64,000 nucleotides of DNA from NCBI RefSeq assembly GCF_024494685.1, contig NZ_JANHDM010000002.1, positions 124,001 to 188,000 of the forward strand, in the 5' to 3' direction. A program made the position numbers and the translations under genes. Below the pieces are notes generated by a model that saw only the letters and a program-made list of their open reading frames with translations, ran no database searches and was not told the DNA's origin. Shown here piece after piece: positions 18,052 to 26,855 of this stretch; position 1 is the first letter of the stretch; every line of letters begins with the position of its first letter. This DNA is from Halorubrum rubrum. GTDB taxonomy: Archaea; Halobacteriota; Halobacteria; Halobacteriales; Haloferacaceae.

Positions 18052-18593
18052 CGAGCACCGTTCTCGACGTGACGGTCATGCTGCTCTGTGTCTCCGCGAG
18101 CGTCGTCGCACTCGGGAGCGTCGGAAGTGACTCCGAGACGGCAGGATACGCCGCCTCGGATGCCGCCGACCGGCTCGCGACCGAGACCGCGACGGTGACC
18201 TACGAGGTGAGCGAGGGAGACCACGACTCGCGAACGGTTCACGCGACGCTGGCGGAGCTGCTCGCGACGGCCGTACGGGGACCGCCGGGAACCGACGGCG
18301 AGATCGAAGATCGGTTCCGATCCCGAGTGATAGAACGCGTGACGAACGCGCTCGGCGGGCGAACCCGTGTCGACGTGCGGTACGAGACGGACGACGAGTC
18401 GTCCGGGCCTCACGCTCGAGACGACGACGTTCACGTACGATCCGGCGACGGTGGAGGGGCTTGGACGCTTACAGTCGGGAACGAACCACCCGTGGGTACC
18501 GACGTGACCGCGGCCGTCCTCACACACCCCGGTTCGGAGCGGATCGAAGGGAACGGACGGGGACGATTTCGGATCATCGTGAGGGCATGGTAG
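18048..18593 (+). CDS. Pilus-like cluster protein with N-terminal helix
   Basis: 181 residues, starting at an ATG that overlaps the previous stop (ATGA). The N terminus MTSTVLDVTVMLLCVSASVVALGSV is a hydrophobic helix with an almost uncharged head, followed by an acidic extracellular domain rich in Thr, Asp and Gly (TATVTYEVSEGDHDSRTVHATLAELLATAVRG). No enzymatic motif. The TAG stop directly abuts the ATG of the large downstream protein, so the two are probably translated together and may form a complex. Function unknown. Confidence 0.75.
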   Translation: MTSTVLDVTVMLLCVSASVVALGSVGSDSETAGYAASDAADRLATETATVTYEVSEGDHDSRTVHATLAELLATAVRGPPGTDGEIEDRFRSRVIERVTNALGGRTRVDVRYETDDESSGPHARDDDVHVRSGDGGGAWTLTVGNEPPVGTDVTAAVLTHPGSERIEGNGRGRFRIIVRAW

Positions 18594-21500
18594 ATGGCGG
18601 GTTCACCACGCGGTCGTTCGGTGTCGCTCGCCGACGACGATCGGGCCCGCGTTCCGTTCGCGCTGGTCGGCGTGTTGCTCCTCGTGACCAGTTCGGCGTA
18701 CGCCGCCGGCATCGTGGATCAGGGGCTCGTGAGCGAGGACCGAAGCGTCGAGCGAGCCGTCGAACGCGCCGAGGCGGACGCGACGGCGGCGCTCAGACAC
18801 GCCGCGCGGGAGGCGGCACACGAGGCCGCCGCGAGGCCGGTCACCAAGGCGACGACGGTCGGCGGCGGTGCGGATCCCTCGTGGCGGGCCGCCGGTGGGA
18901 CCGCGACGGACGCAGTCCGTTCCGGTTCGGCCTTCGAGGACGCGTTTCGGATCCGAACGGCGCTCGCCGGCGTGGAGGCGCTGGACGCGGTGACCGCCGA
19001 GGTCGGCGACGTCTCTGCTACCGTCGACTTCGAGCGTATCGACGGTCGGATCGCGCCGAGCGATCTGGAGACGCTCCGCGAGACGGTCCGCGTGAGCGCC
19101 GTCGCGGACGGAACGGCGACCCGCGCGGTCTTCGAGGACGTGACGGTGACCGTGACGCGGCGAGGACGCACCGTCGCCGAACGGACGGAGAACCGAACCG
19201 TCGTCGTTGCCGTGCCGACGTTCGCCGCGCACGAGCGGACCGAACGGTTCGAGACGCGTCTGAACCGCGGTCCCGTCGAAGGACCGGGGCTCGGCCGGCA
19301 ACTGACCGCCAGCATCTATCCGATCGCGTGGGCGCGGGGGTACGGCCAGTACGCGCGTGCACCGATCCAGAACGTGATCGCGAACCGGCACGTCGAGCTG
19401 TCGACGAACGCTGGGATCGTCAGAACCCAGCGGGACGTGTTCGGCACGAGCGACCCGGACGCACGCGGCGGCGTCGCCGAAGCGACGGCGAAAACCGGAG
19501 TGACCGATCTCCTCGCGCCGACGGACCTGGACGAGTCGGCGTGGAGCGATCGCGTCCTCGACGCGCCGGCGCCGGACTCGAAGACCGGAGCAGACGGGTT
19601 CGCCACGGCGAGGAACCACTCCGACGAGACGACATCGATCTCGGTTGGCCACGCGGCCGACGTGGCTGCCGTGTCGGTCCACGACGACCTCGAGGATGAG
19701 ATTCGAGACAGCTACCGCGTGGAGGCGTCGCTCGACGTCTCTGCAGACCGGTTCGTCGATGGCGGCCGACCGCGACCGCCGCGGCCGAGCGGCGGTGCGG
19801 GCAGGTGGCAGCGCGTCGGCGTGAGCGTCGACGAGACGACGCGCGTCGTCCCCGGTGAGGAGGTCCCGACGGGCGTCCCGTCCGGCACCGTCGAGTCCGG
19901 CGAGGAGGTCGAGTTCGGCTCGGCGAGTCGAGAGGTTCGGGTCGAACGGGTCGTGACCGGGCGATGGAAGCGGGTCGTCCGGCGAAAGGTCGTCGTCGAA
20001 CCGGCGGAGGTGGGTCCGAATGGGACCGTGCTGGATCCGGCGACCTACGGGACGCGTGAGGTGGTGGTCGACCGGGAGACGACGCGGGCGACCGCGACCG
20101 ACCGATACCGCGTCTCGGTCGACGTGAGCGGGAGATACGAGCCGCGAGACCGCGCACCCGACCGGCCCACCGCGACGTTCGGTGCCGGACGCGGAGCCGC
20201 CGGGATCGACCTCTCCGGAACGCCCGACGCCGCCCGGTCGGACCTCGGCGTCGACGACGCTCGCGACGTCGACCGTCTCGCTCACGACGCGGTCGATCGC
20301 GGTGGGGTCGAACGATCGACGGTGGTGGTCGGCGAGCGGTCGGAGAGAGCGGTCGATCGAGTCAGATCCGACCTCAACGACCTTCGAGAGGCGGTCCGCG
20401 GGATCGACTCCGAGCAATCCATGGAGGAGATGGCGGTCGGCGAGGCGGATCCGTACGGCGGGCTCGCCGACACGCTCCGCGACCGCCGCCGCGACCTCGT
20501 GGATGCGCCGCGAACCTACGACGGCGCAGTCGATCGGGCGCGGATCTCCGTTCGGATCGCCTATCTGGAGGCGGTCGTCGACGAGCTAGAGTCGGCGAGC
20601 GGGGACGAGGAGGTCACCACCGACGCGTTCCTCGAACGAGTGGAGGACGCGTTCGGCGGACCGTCGATCGGAGAGACCATCGCCAGCCGCGAGGCCGCGC
20701 GCGACACGGAAGCGTACCGGATCGGCGAGGACGGTCCCGGCGGCTCCGTCGAATTGACGCCGAACGCCTCACCCGGATACCTCCCGCGGACCGCCGTCGA
20801 TGGGGCGAGCGTCGAGGCGGTCGACGGAACGACGACCCGGCCGCTCGCCGTTCGAAACCTCAACTACGTGACGGTCCCGTACGGCGACGTGGCGAGCGGC
20901 GTCGTCGAACGCGTCCTCGGAAGCGGCGACAGCGTGCGGATCGGCACCGCCGGACGCGTTCTTCTCGCGGCCGATCGATCGCTCGTCGGTCGCGACGACC
21001 CGGATCTCCGTGCCGACCGGGACGAACTCGCCGAGCGGGTCGAATCGGCGAGAGGGATCGTCGATCGCGAACTGGTCGCCGCACTCGGCGAGCGGAGCAC
21101 GCTGACGCGCGACGAACGGCGGTCGATCGTCGAGTCAGTGGCCGCGGAGTACGGTTCGAGGGGATCGCGTGCCGTCGCCATCGGTGACGGAGAGTACGCG
21201 GACCGGATCGCCGCCGAGACCGCAAGGGTCGAGTCGCTCTCGGACGGGCAGGAGGGAGCGCTCGCCGCGCGGCTCCGCGTCTCGCTCATGGAGGCGACCG
21301 GTCGGGACGCCGTTCGGATCCCGGCGAGGTTCGTCGACGGCCCAGCAGAGACGGTACGCGGCCACGTCCGGAGCGAACTCGAGGGAACGGTCGAGGACGA
21401 ACTGCGGCGCGGCGGCGAGGCGGCCGTCGAGCGCTGGGCGTCGGACTCCGATCGGGCCGTCGCGCGCTGGGCGAGAGAGCCCAACCGTAGCGTCGGCGCG

Positions 21501-21806
21501 GGTCTTCCAGTCGCTCCCGTTCCGGGGTACTGGGTGGCGACGGTCAACGCGTGGCGCGTGGAGGCGCGCGGCGAGTACCCGCGATTCACGCTGTCCGGCG
21601 ACGTCGGGACGCCGGGTCGTCCCTTCGAGTACGTTCGCGAGGAGTCGACGGTGACCGTCGACGTCGGGGGCGAGCGAGTCCAGCTGGGTCGAACGGAGCC
21701 GGTGCGGTTCGAGACCGAGACGGTGGTCGTCGTCGCGGTTCCCGCGGGGCCGCCGGGCGTCGGCGACGTGAACGGAGTGCGGGACGAGACGTCTCCCGGC
21801 TGGTGA
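18594..21806 (+). CDS. Very large extracellular protein of the pilus-like cluster
   Basis: 1070 residues. After a short basic/acidic head (RGRSVSLADDDRARVP) one hydrophobic helix, FALVGVLLLVTSSAYAAG, precedes a long extracellular region, so the layout is a pseudopilin-like anchor carrying a giant ectodomain. The ectodomain alternates Ala/Arg/Glu helical segments (for example 45-75 and 590-690) with beta-rich Thr/Val blocks (DVTVTVTRRGRTVAERTENRTVVVAVP). One conserved-looking stretch reads SIYPIAWARGYGQYARAP, followed by IQNVIANRHVELSTNAGI. The C-terminal part ends with FEYVREESTVTVDVGGERVQ and no sortase or archaeosortase tail. It is the least understood and most distinctive component of the cluster. 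Confidence 0.85.
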   Translation: MAGSPRGRSVSLADDDRARVPFALVGVLLLVTSSAYAAGIVDQGLVSEDRSVERAVERAEADATAALRHAAREAAHEAAARPVTKATTVGGGADPSWRAAGGTATDAVRSGSAFEDAFRIRTALAGVEALDAVTAEVGDVSATVDFERIDGRIAPSDLETLRETVRVSAVADGTATRAVFEDVTVTVTRRGRTVAERTENRTVVVAVPTFAAHERTERFETRLNRGPVEGPGLGRQLTASIYPIAWARGYGQYARAPIQNVIANRHVELSTNAGIVRTQRDVFGTSDPDARGGVAEATAKTGVTDLLAPTDLDESAWSDRVLDAPAPDSKTGADGFATARNHSDETTSISVGHAADVAAVSVHDDLEDEIRDSYRVEASLDVSADRFVDGGRPRPPRPSGGAGRWQRVGVSVDETTRVVPGEEVPTGVPSGTVESGEEVEFGSASREVRVERVVTGRWKRVVRRKVVVEPAEVGPNGTVLDPATYGTREVVVDRETTRATATDRYRVSVDVSGRYEPRDRAPDRPTATFGAGRGAAGIDLSGTPDAARSDLGVDDARDVDRLAHDAVDRGGVERSTVVVGERSERAVDRVRSDLNDLREAVRGIDSEQSMEEMAVGEADPYGGLADTLRDRRRDLVDAPRTYDGAVDRARISVRIAYLEAVVDELESASGDEEVTTDAFLERVEDAFGGPSIGETIASREAARDTEAYRIGEDGPGGSVELTPNASPGYLPRTAVDGASVEAVDGTTTRPLAVRNLNYVTVPYGDVASGVVERVLGSGDSVRIGTAGRVLLAADRSLVGRDDPDLRADRDELAERVESARGIVDRELVAALGERSTLTRDERRSIVESVAAEYGSRGSRAVAIGDGEYADRIAAETARVESLSDGQEGALAARLRVSLMEATGRDAVRIPARFVDGPAETVRGHVRSELEGTVEDELRRGGEAAVERWASDSDRAVARWAREPNRSVGAGLPVAPVPGYWVATVNAWRVEARGEYPRFTLSGDVGTPGRPFEYVREESTVTVDVGGERVQLGRTEPVRFETETVVVVAVPAGPPGVGDVNGVRDETSPGW

Positions 21807-21874
21807 GCGCGGGGAGCGAGACGACGAATGCCGCCGATCGGAGGCGTTTTGGGACGCGACCGCCGATCGCGGGT

Positions 21875-22375
21875 ATGTTCCATGAGGTCGTCGAGGGGTC
21901 GGGCGGACCCGCCTCGATCGACGGCGAGGAGACCGGCGGAGGCGAAGGATCCGAAGGGGAGGACGGCGAGGGGGTCGCGGCGGCCGCGTTGCTGACGGCC
22001 TTCGAGACGATGTTGGTCGAGGCGGTCGACGAGGTCGAGTCGACCGGTCGCGCCGGCGTCGACGACGGCACGACCCTCGATCCGGCGACGGTCGAGACGA
22101 TCGGCGACGGCGACGCCGCGACCCTCACTGTCGAGGAGGCCGCGGCGGTCCTCGCGGCCGCCGACGGCCGCGACGCCGACGCGATGGTCGCCGAGCTCCG
22201 GGATCACCTCCTGATGGGGATGGCGACGGCGGTGCTCGACGTCGACACGATCGCGGCCTCGATCGACGCCGATCTCACCGGCCAGGAGGTCCAGCAGGTC
22301 CTCGAGGGGCGCGCGGCGATGACGCTCGAGCAGCTCGCGGAGGTCATGGCGGTCGTCGAGACGCGGAAGCCATGA
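21875..22375 (+). CDS. Hypothetical acidic helical protein
   Basis: 166 residues, soluble, Ala/Asp/Glu-rich. After a Gly/Glu/Asp linker (about 8-32) come four to five amphipathic helices, including a LTAFETMLVEAVDEVES segment and a LTLEQLAEVMAVVE end. No known motif is visible. A promoter-like GCGTTTTGG lies 26 nt before the ATG, so it may not be co-transcribed with the pilus-like genes upstream. Its stop overlaps the start of the following SDR gene as ATGA, which couples those two. Confidence 0.7.
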   Translation: MFHEVVEGSGGPASIDGEETGGGEGSEGEDGEGVAAAALLTAFETMLVEAVDEVESTGRAGVDDGTTLDPATVETIGDGDAATLTVEEAAAVLAAADGRDADAMVAELRDHLLMGMATAVLDVDTIAASIDADLTGQEVQQVLEGRAAMTLEQLAEVMAVVETRKP

Positions 22376-23274
22376 GGGTCGTGATCGTCGGCTGCGGCTA
22401 CGTCGGGCTGGAGCTCGCGCGGGGGCTTGCCGCCCGCGACCACGACGTGATCGGCGTCCGGCGGTCGGACGACGGGCTCGACGCGATCGAGGCAGTCGAC
22501 GAGGGCGTCGAGGCGGTTCGGGCGGACGCGACCGATCCCGAATCGCTCGCCGCGCTTCCCGACGTGGACGCGGTCGTGTTCGCGGCCAGCTCGGGCGGCC
22601 GAGGCGCGGAGGCGGCCCGCGAGGTCTACGTCGACGGACTCCGGAACGTCGTCGAGGAGTACGGCGACCGAACCCGAGCGCCCGACCGGCTGGTGTACAC
22701 GTCGTCGACCGGCGTGTACGGCGATCACGGCGGCGCGTGGGTCGACGAGGGGACGCCGATCGAGCCGACGACCGAGAAGACGCGGGTGCTCGCCGAGGCC
22801 GAACGCGTCGCGCTCGAGGACGCGGCCGCGGCCGGGATCGACGGCACGGTCGCACGGTTCGCGGGGCTGTACGGGCCGGATCGGTATCGGCTCGACCGGT
22901 ACCTCGAGGGACCGGTGACCGCCGGCTACCTCAACATGGTTCACCGCGACGACGCCGCGGGTGCGATACGGTTCCTCCTCGAAAGCGACGCCGCCCGCGG
23001 CGAACCCGTGGTCGTCGTCGACGACGAGCCGGTCGAGAAACACGCGTTCGCCGACTGGCTCGCCGACGAGTGCGGAGTCGACCGTCCGGAGAAGCGTTCG
23101 AAGGAGACGCGGATCGCCGCGGGGGACCTCTCTCCGGCGGCAGAACGCCGGATCCGAACGAGCAAGCGCTGCTCGAACGACCGGCTTCGAGAACTCGGAT
23201 ACGCGTTCGCGTACCCGACGTTCCGCGAGGGGTACCGCGACGCGGTCGACGGGTTCCGCCGCGCGCGAGAGTGA
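22372..23274 (+). CDS. NAD(P)-dependent SDR/epimerase-like protein, atypical
   Basis: 300 residues of the extended short-chain dehydrogenase/NAD-dependent epimerase family. The dinucleotide loop is VVIVGCGYVGLELARGL (GxGxxG form) and VVFAAS follows the fourth strand; YTSSTGVYGDHGG supplies the catalytic Ser/Thr region. The usual YxxxK pair is not intact: a Lys is present in EPTTEKTRV, but the position of the Tyr holds Pro. The protein may therefore bind NAD(P) without classical reductase chemistry, as in YeeZ-like relatives. It is coupled to the acidic helical protein upstream by an ATGA overlap. Substrate unknown. Confidence 0.85.
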   Translation: MRVVIVGCGYVGLELARGLAARDHDVIGVRRSDDGLDAIEAVDEGVEAVRADATDPESLAALPDVDAVVFAASSGGRGAEAAREVYVDGLRNVVEEYGDRTRAPDRLVYTSSTGVYGDHGGAWVDEGTPIEPTTEKTRVLAEAERVALEDAAAAGIDGTVARFAGLYGPDRYRLDRYLEGPVTAGYLNMVHRDDAAGAIRFLLESDAARGEPVVVVDDEPVEKHAFADWLADECGVDRPEKRSKETRIAAGDLSPAAERRIRTSKRCSNDRLRELGYAFAYPTFREGYRDAVDGFRRARE

Positions 23275-23391
23275 GGCGAGCGGCGGCCGCGCGGCGGTCT
23301 CCACGGCCGCCGACGGCCGGGATCCGGTTGGATTCGCGAGGTCGGAACCGCCACGAACCTTCTTGTGGGACCGGTGACTCCGGGGAGACGT

Positions 23392-24567
23392 ATGTGGGCC
23401 CCAGCAACGGTCAGCGGGTGGCTCTCGGAGGCGGAGACGTTCATTCGGGAGAACCCCGAACTGGCCGCCACCGCGATCCTCGTCGCGGTCGTCGTACTCG
23501 TCAGCGCGTACGCGTTCGTCCGGGCACGTCGGCCGGCCGGCGAGGAGTTTCGTCGGCTACTGGGGGAGCAGTCGGAGATCGCGGTGCTGATGCACCCCAA
23601 TCCGGATCCCGACGCGATGGCGGCCGCGGTCGGCGTCTCGTCGCTGGCGGACCAGCTCGACGTCGAGGCGACGATCCAGTATCCGGGTCAGATCCGCCAC
23701 CAGGAGAACCGCGCGTTCCGGACGGTGTTGGACCTCGAGCTCGATCGGGTCGACCACGTCAGCGACCTCGCGGCGGAGACGGTCGTCCTCGTCGACCACA
23801 ACGAGGCACGCGGGTTCGCCGGGGCCGACGGCGTGTTGCCGGCCGCCGTCGTCGACCACCATCCGGGAGACGGACGCGGCGACGAGTTCACCGACGTCCG
23901 GACCGACTACGGGGCGACCGCCTCCGTCGTCGCCGAGTACTTCGACGACGTCGGCGCGGTGCCGGTGCCTCCCGATAAACACGCGAGCGAGACGGACGCG
24001 GACCTCGTGTTGTCGACGCGGGCGGCGACCGGGCTCCTCTACGGAATCCTCACCGACACCAAACACCTCACCGTCGGGGCGAGCGAGCCGGACTTCGCCT
24101 CGGCCGCGTACGTCTATCCCGGCGTCGACCAGGACCGGCTGGACCGGATCGCCAACCCGGCCGTCGACGCGGAGGTGCTGGAAGTGAAAGCTCGCGCGAT
24201 CGCCGGCAGACAGGTCGAGGGCTCGTTCGCGGTCGCCGACGTCGGCGGCGTGAACAACGTCGACGCGATCCCGCAGGCGGCCGACGAGCTGATCCAGCTC
24301 GAGGGCGTCAGTGCGGTCGTCGTCATCGGCGAGCGGGACGGGACGGTCCACCTCTCTGGGCGCTCACGCGACGACCGAGTCCACATGGGCAACGCCATCG
24401 AGTCGGTGCTCTCGGAGGTCACGAACGGGGACGGCGGCGGTCATTCGCGAATGGGCGGCGGCACGATCACCCCGGAAGTGGATCCCACGGGAGAGACGGA
24501 GCCGGAGACGGTCGATCGCGACGGACTGACCGACGCGCTGTTCCGGGCCATGGCCGGCGACGTGTGA
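23392..24567 (+). CDS. Membrane-anchored DHH-family phosphoesterase
   Basis: 391 residues. A single membrane helix at about 23-43 (ELAATAILVAVVVLVSAYAFV) is followed by a DHH/DHHA1 phosphoesterase with metal-binding motifs HPNPDPDAMA, VDHNEA and VDHHPG and a C-terminal GGGHSRMGGG substrate loop. This matches RecJ/NrnA-like or cyclic-di-nucleotide phosphodiesterase chemistry on short oligonucleotides. The anchor would hold the domain on the cytoplasmic face. The ATG at 23392 places the helix near the N terminus; the alternative start nine codons earlier gives no better fit. It lies 117 bp after the SDR gene and stands alone. Confidence 0.85.
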   Translation: MWAPATVSGWLSEAETFIRENPELAATAILVAVVVLVSAYAFVRARRPAGEEFRRLLGEQSEIAVLMHPNPDPDAMAAAVGVSSLADQLDVEATIQYPGQIRHQENRAFRTVLDLELDRVDHVSDLAAETVVLVDHNEARGFAGADGVLPAAVVDHHPGDGRGDEFTDVRTDYGATASVVAEYFDDVGAVPVPPDKHASETDADLVLSTRAATGLLYGILTDTKHLTVGASEPDFASAAYVYPGVDQDRLDRIANPAVDAEVLEVKARAIAGRQVEGSFAVADVGGVNNVDAIPQAADELIQLEGVSAVVVIGERDGTVHLSGRSRDDRVHMGNAIESVLSEVTNGDGGGHSRMGGGTITPEVDPTGETEPETVDRDGLTDALFRAMAGDV

Positions 24568-24592
24568 TCGGTCGAGCGGGGGCGACAGAACG

Positions 24593-24598
24593 GTTAAG
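24593..24598 (+). promoter_or_regulatory. TATA-like box of the 42-residue membrane protein gene
   Basis: GTTAAG centred about 26 nt before the ATG at 24622, consistent with a leaderless transcript. Confidence 0.5.
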
Positions 24599-24621
24599 CC
24601 GCCGCGGTCGCACCGGAGCGT

Positions 24622-24750
24622 ATGGAGATCGAACGAGTCGACGGCAGGTGGCTGACGCTCGCGGGGGTCGGCGCGGGCTACGCGATCGCGACGGGGCTGA
24701 TCTTTCTCGCGTTCTTCCTCGTCCCCTACCTGATCGTGAGCGCGCTCTAG
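24622..24750 (+). CDS. Small membrane protein, 42 residues
   Basis: Short gene reading MEIERVDGRWLTLAGVGAGY onward, ending with a hydrophobic run through IATGLIFLAFFLVPYLIVSAL. About 27 of the 42 residues form one or two membrane helices after an acidic head. A promoter-like GTTAAG at the leaderless distance and intact GC-rich codon use support it as a real gene despite its length. It lies between the DHH phosphoesterase and the convergent ABC exporter. Function unknown. Confidence 0.7.
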   Translation: MEIERVDGRWLTLAGVGAGYAIATGLIFLAFFLVPYLIVSAL

Positions 24751-24779
24751 GCTCGGGGCGAACCGGATAGACGATCCGG

Positions 24780-25535
24780 TCAGTCGGTTCGCGGCACCGC
24801 GTACGCGCCGAGCGCGAGGAACCCGGCCGCGAGCGCCGCGAGCACGGCCAGATCGCCGACCCACGCGCCCGGCTCGTGGACGATCGCTCGCGTCCCGCGG
24901 GCGAAGTAGGTGAGCGGCGAGGCGGCGACGGCCGGCAGGAACCAGTCCGGGAGCAGCGCCGGCGGGACGAACGTCTCCGAGAGGAACAGAAGGGGGAGCG
25001 CCACCGTGTTGCTCGCGGCGATCACCCCGTCCTGTGAGTCCGCGAGCGCGCCGAGGACCGCGCCGAGCCCGCAGAAGAGCGCGACCGCGAGCGCGACGAA
25101 GGCGGGTAGGGCGGCGAGCGCCGGCGAGACGACGAGCGTCGCGTCGGTCACCGCGAGCACGAGTCCGAGTATCAGGAGGCTCGCCGCGCCGATGATCGCG
25201 ACGTTGACGAGCGTGTGCGCGAACAGCCACTCCGCGCGGGAAAGCGGCGTGGTCGCGAGCTTCTCGAAGCGGCCGCCGTCGCGATGGCGGGCGATCTCCG
25301 AGCCGACCCGCGAGAGCGGCGTGAAGAGCACGACGACCGCGAGATAGCCGGGGATGTAGTAGCCGGCCGGCTCGGCGAAGAGACCGCCGCCGGTCGGCTG
25401 GGTCCGGACCAGCGCGCCGAAGATGACGACGAGGATCACGGGGAAGAAGAACGTGAAGAAGACGGCGGTTCGTCGCCGGAGGAACGACCTGGCGGCCGCA
25501 GTCGCCTCCGTGAGGACTCGCGAGAGCCGGCTCAT
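24780..25535 (-). CDS. ABC-2 type exporter permease
   Basis: 251 residues with six predicted membrane helices, beginning RRTAVFFTFFFPVILVVIFGALV and including the ABC-2 conserved PLSRAEWLFAHTLVN cytoplasmic region and LFLSETFVPPALLP before the last helices. This is the transmembrane half of an ABC exporter of drug, lipid or polysaccharide type; substrate cannot be inferred. Its start overlaps the stop of the upstream ATPase gene as ATGA, so the two are translated together. Confidence 0.9.
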   Translation of the reverse strand: MSRLSRVLTEATAAARSFLRRRTAVFFTFFFPVILVVIFGALVRTQPTGGGLFAEPAGYYIPGYLAVVVLFTPLSRVGSEIARHRDGGRFEKLATTPLSRAEWLFAHTLVNVAIIGAASLLILGLVLAVTDATLVVSPALAALPAFVALAVALFCGLGAVLGALADSQDGVIAASNTVALPLLFLSETFVPPALLPDWFLPAVAASPLTYFARGTRAIVHEPGAWVGDLAVLAALAAGFLALGAYAVPRTD

Positions 25536-26578
25536 CGTCCCTCTCCCTCCTCCGAGTCTCCGAGCGCGGTCCCGCCGGCTCGCGGCGAGTACTCCTCGCC
25601 GGTCAGCCGGAGGTACACGTCCTCCAGGGACGGCTCGGCCCACGTCAGCGACTCGAACTCGACGCCGGCCGAACCGAGCGCGTCGACGACCGCGCCGATC
25701 CCCTCCGGGCGCACGCCGAGTACCCGGAGGCCGTCGGCGGTCGACTCGACCGCCGGGCAGTCTGCCGTCGCCTCCGCTTCGATCCCGGCGAGCGCGCCCC
25801 GGACGCCGTCGAGGTCGGCGTCGTCCGGTTTCGATCCGCCCAATTCGACCTCCAGTCGTGGATCTCCGCCGTGTTCGGCGATCAGGTCGGCGGGCGCGCC
25901 GACGGCGACGACCGCGCCGTCGCGCAAGAGCGCCACGCGGTCGGCGAGCCGCTCGACCTCGTCCATCGCGTGGCTCGTGAGGAACACCGTGGTCCCGTCG
26001 GCCGCGAGCCGCTCGATCAGCCGGTGGATCGATCTCCGGCCCGCGGGGTCGATCCCGGTCGTCGGCTCGTCCAGGAAGAGGAGGTCGGGGTCGTTGACGA
26101 TGGCGGTCGCGACGCAGGTCCGGCGTTTCTGGCCGCCCGAGAGCGTCTCGTACCAGGCGTCGGCGTCGTCCGTCATCCCCACGTCACCCAGTACGGCCTC
26201 GGGGTCGCGGGCGTCCTCGTAGAGTCCGCCGTAGTAGCCGACGAGTTCGCGCGCGGTGAGCCGCTCCGGCGGGTCGAACGACTGGGGGAGGAGGCCGATC
26301 CGCTGGGGATCGACCGCGTCGGGCGGCGAGCCGAAGACGCGGATCGTTCCCTCGGCGTCGGTCGTCCCGGTGAGCGCGCGCACGAGCGTCGTCTTGCCCG
26401 CGCCGTTCGGCCCGATCAGTCCGAACACCTCGCCGGGCTCGACGACCACGTCGACGCCGTCGAGCGCGACGACGTCGCCGTACGACCGCCGGACCCCCTC
26501 GCCGACGACGACGGAGACGTCCTCCTCCGTCACGTCGTCCGCGGACGCCGAGGCCGACGCGGCTGCCGTCTCGTTCAT
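25532..26578 (-). CDS. ABC-2 type exporter ATPase
   Basis: 348 residues. The nucleotide-binding domain has Walker A GPNGAGKT (56-63), Q-loop near Q99, signature LSGGQ (146-150), Walker B LLFLDEP (166-172) and the H-loop in TSHAMDEVERLADRV. A C-terminal extension of about 110 residues (from ELGGSKPDDADL) carries the regulatory fold common in CcmA/DrrA-type subunits. The N-terminal 20 residues are Ala/Ser/Asp-rich and probably disordered. It pairs with the downstream ABC-2 permease. A 46-codon leader ORF upstream overlaps its ATG by four bases. Confidence 0.93.
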   Translation of the reverse strand: MNETAAASASASADDVTEEDVSVVVGEGVRRSYGDVVALDGVDVVVEPGEVFGLIGPNGAGKTTLVRALTGTTDAEGTIRVFGSPPDAVDPQRIGLLPQSFDPPERLTARELVGYYGGLYEDARDPEAVLGDVGMTDDADAWYETLSGGQKRRTCVATAIVNDPDLLFLDEPTTGIDPAGRRSIHRLIERLAADGTTVFLTSHAMDEVERLADRVALLRDGAVVAVGAPADLIAEHGGDPRLEVELGGSKPDDADLDGVRGALAGIEAEATADCPAVESTADGLRVLGVRPEGIGAVVDALGSAGVEFESLTWAEPSLEDVYLRLTGEEYSPRAGGTALGDSEEGEGR

Positions 26579-26715
26579 ACGTTCGGATCCGGGGGCCGCG
26601 CGCGTAAGGGTTGCTTTTCCGGGTCGACTACCAGGCCGAGCGGCGCGCGGATGACGATCCGCCCGCCTTCCGTCGAGTCTGCGATCAGTGTCTTCGATCG
26701 ACGTCCGCCGAACAT
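26575..26715 (-). CDS. Candidate 46-residue leader ORF of the ABC exporter operon
   Basis: Small ORF starting MFGGRRSKTLIADSTEGG and ending RPPDPNV, whose TGA overlaps the ATPase ATG as ATGA. A TATA box (AATTATAAGG on this strand, 26739-26748) lies 28 nt before its ATG and not before the ATPase ATG, so a leaderless transcript would begin here and translate the ATPase by coupling. The peptide is basic and contains GGRIVIRAPLGLVVD, a strand-like stretch. It has one rare TTA Leu codon. It could be a regulator, a leader peptide, or chance; existence is likelier than any function. Confidence 0.5.
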   Translation of the reverse strand: MFGGRRSKTLIADSTEGGRIVIRAPLGLVVDPEKQPLRARPPDPNV

Positions 26716-26738
26716 GATCGATCGGTATAGTTCTATTT

Positions 26739-26748
26739 CCTTATAATT
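26739..26748 (-). promoter_or_regulatory. TATA box for the ABC exporter operon
   Basis: AATTATAAGG on the minus strand, 28 nt upstream of the leader ATG at 26715, in an AT-rich island (26710-26860) that contrasts with the surrounding high-GC sequence. The remainder of the gap from 26579 to 26887 holds this promoter, the plus-strand promoter at 26856 and the leader ORF; I see nothing else in it. Confidence 0.65.
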
Positions 26749-26855
26749 ATGTAGACGATATCATGGTACACCTTACATGATGTTTTCACGCGTTTCAGAC
26801 CATATATCTCCATGAGTAGTGATACCATTCATCAAAACATATTTGTAATATGAAA

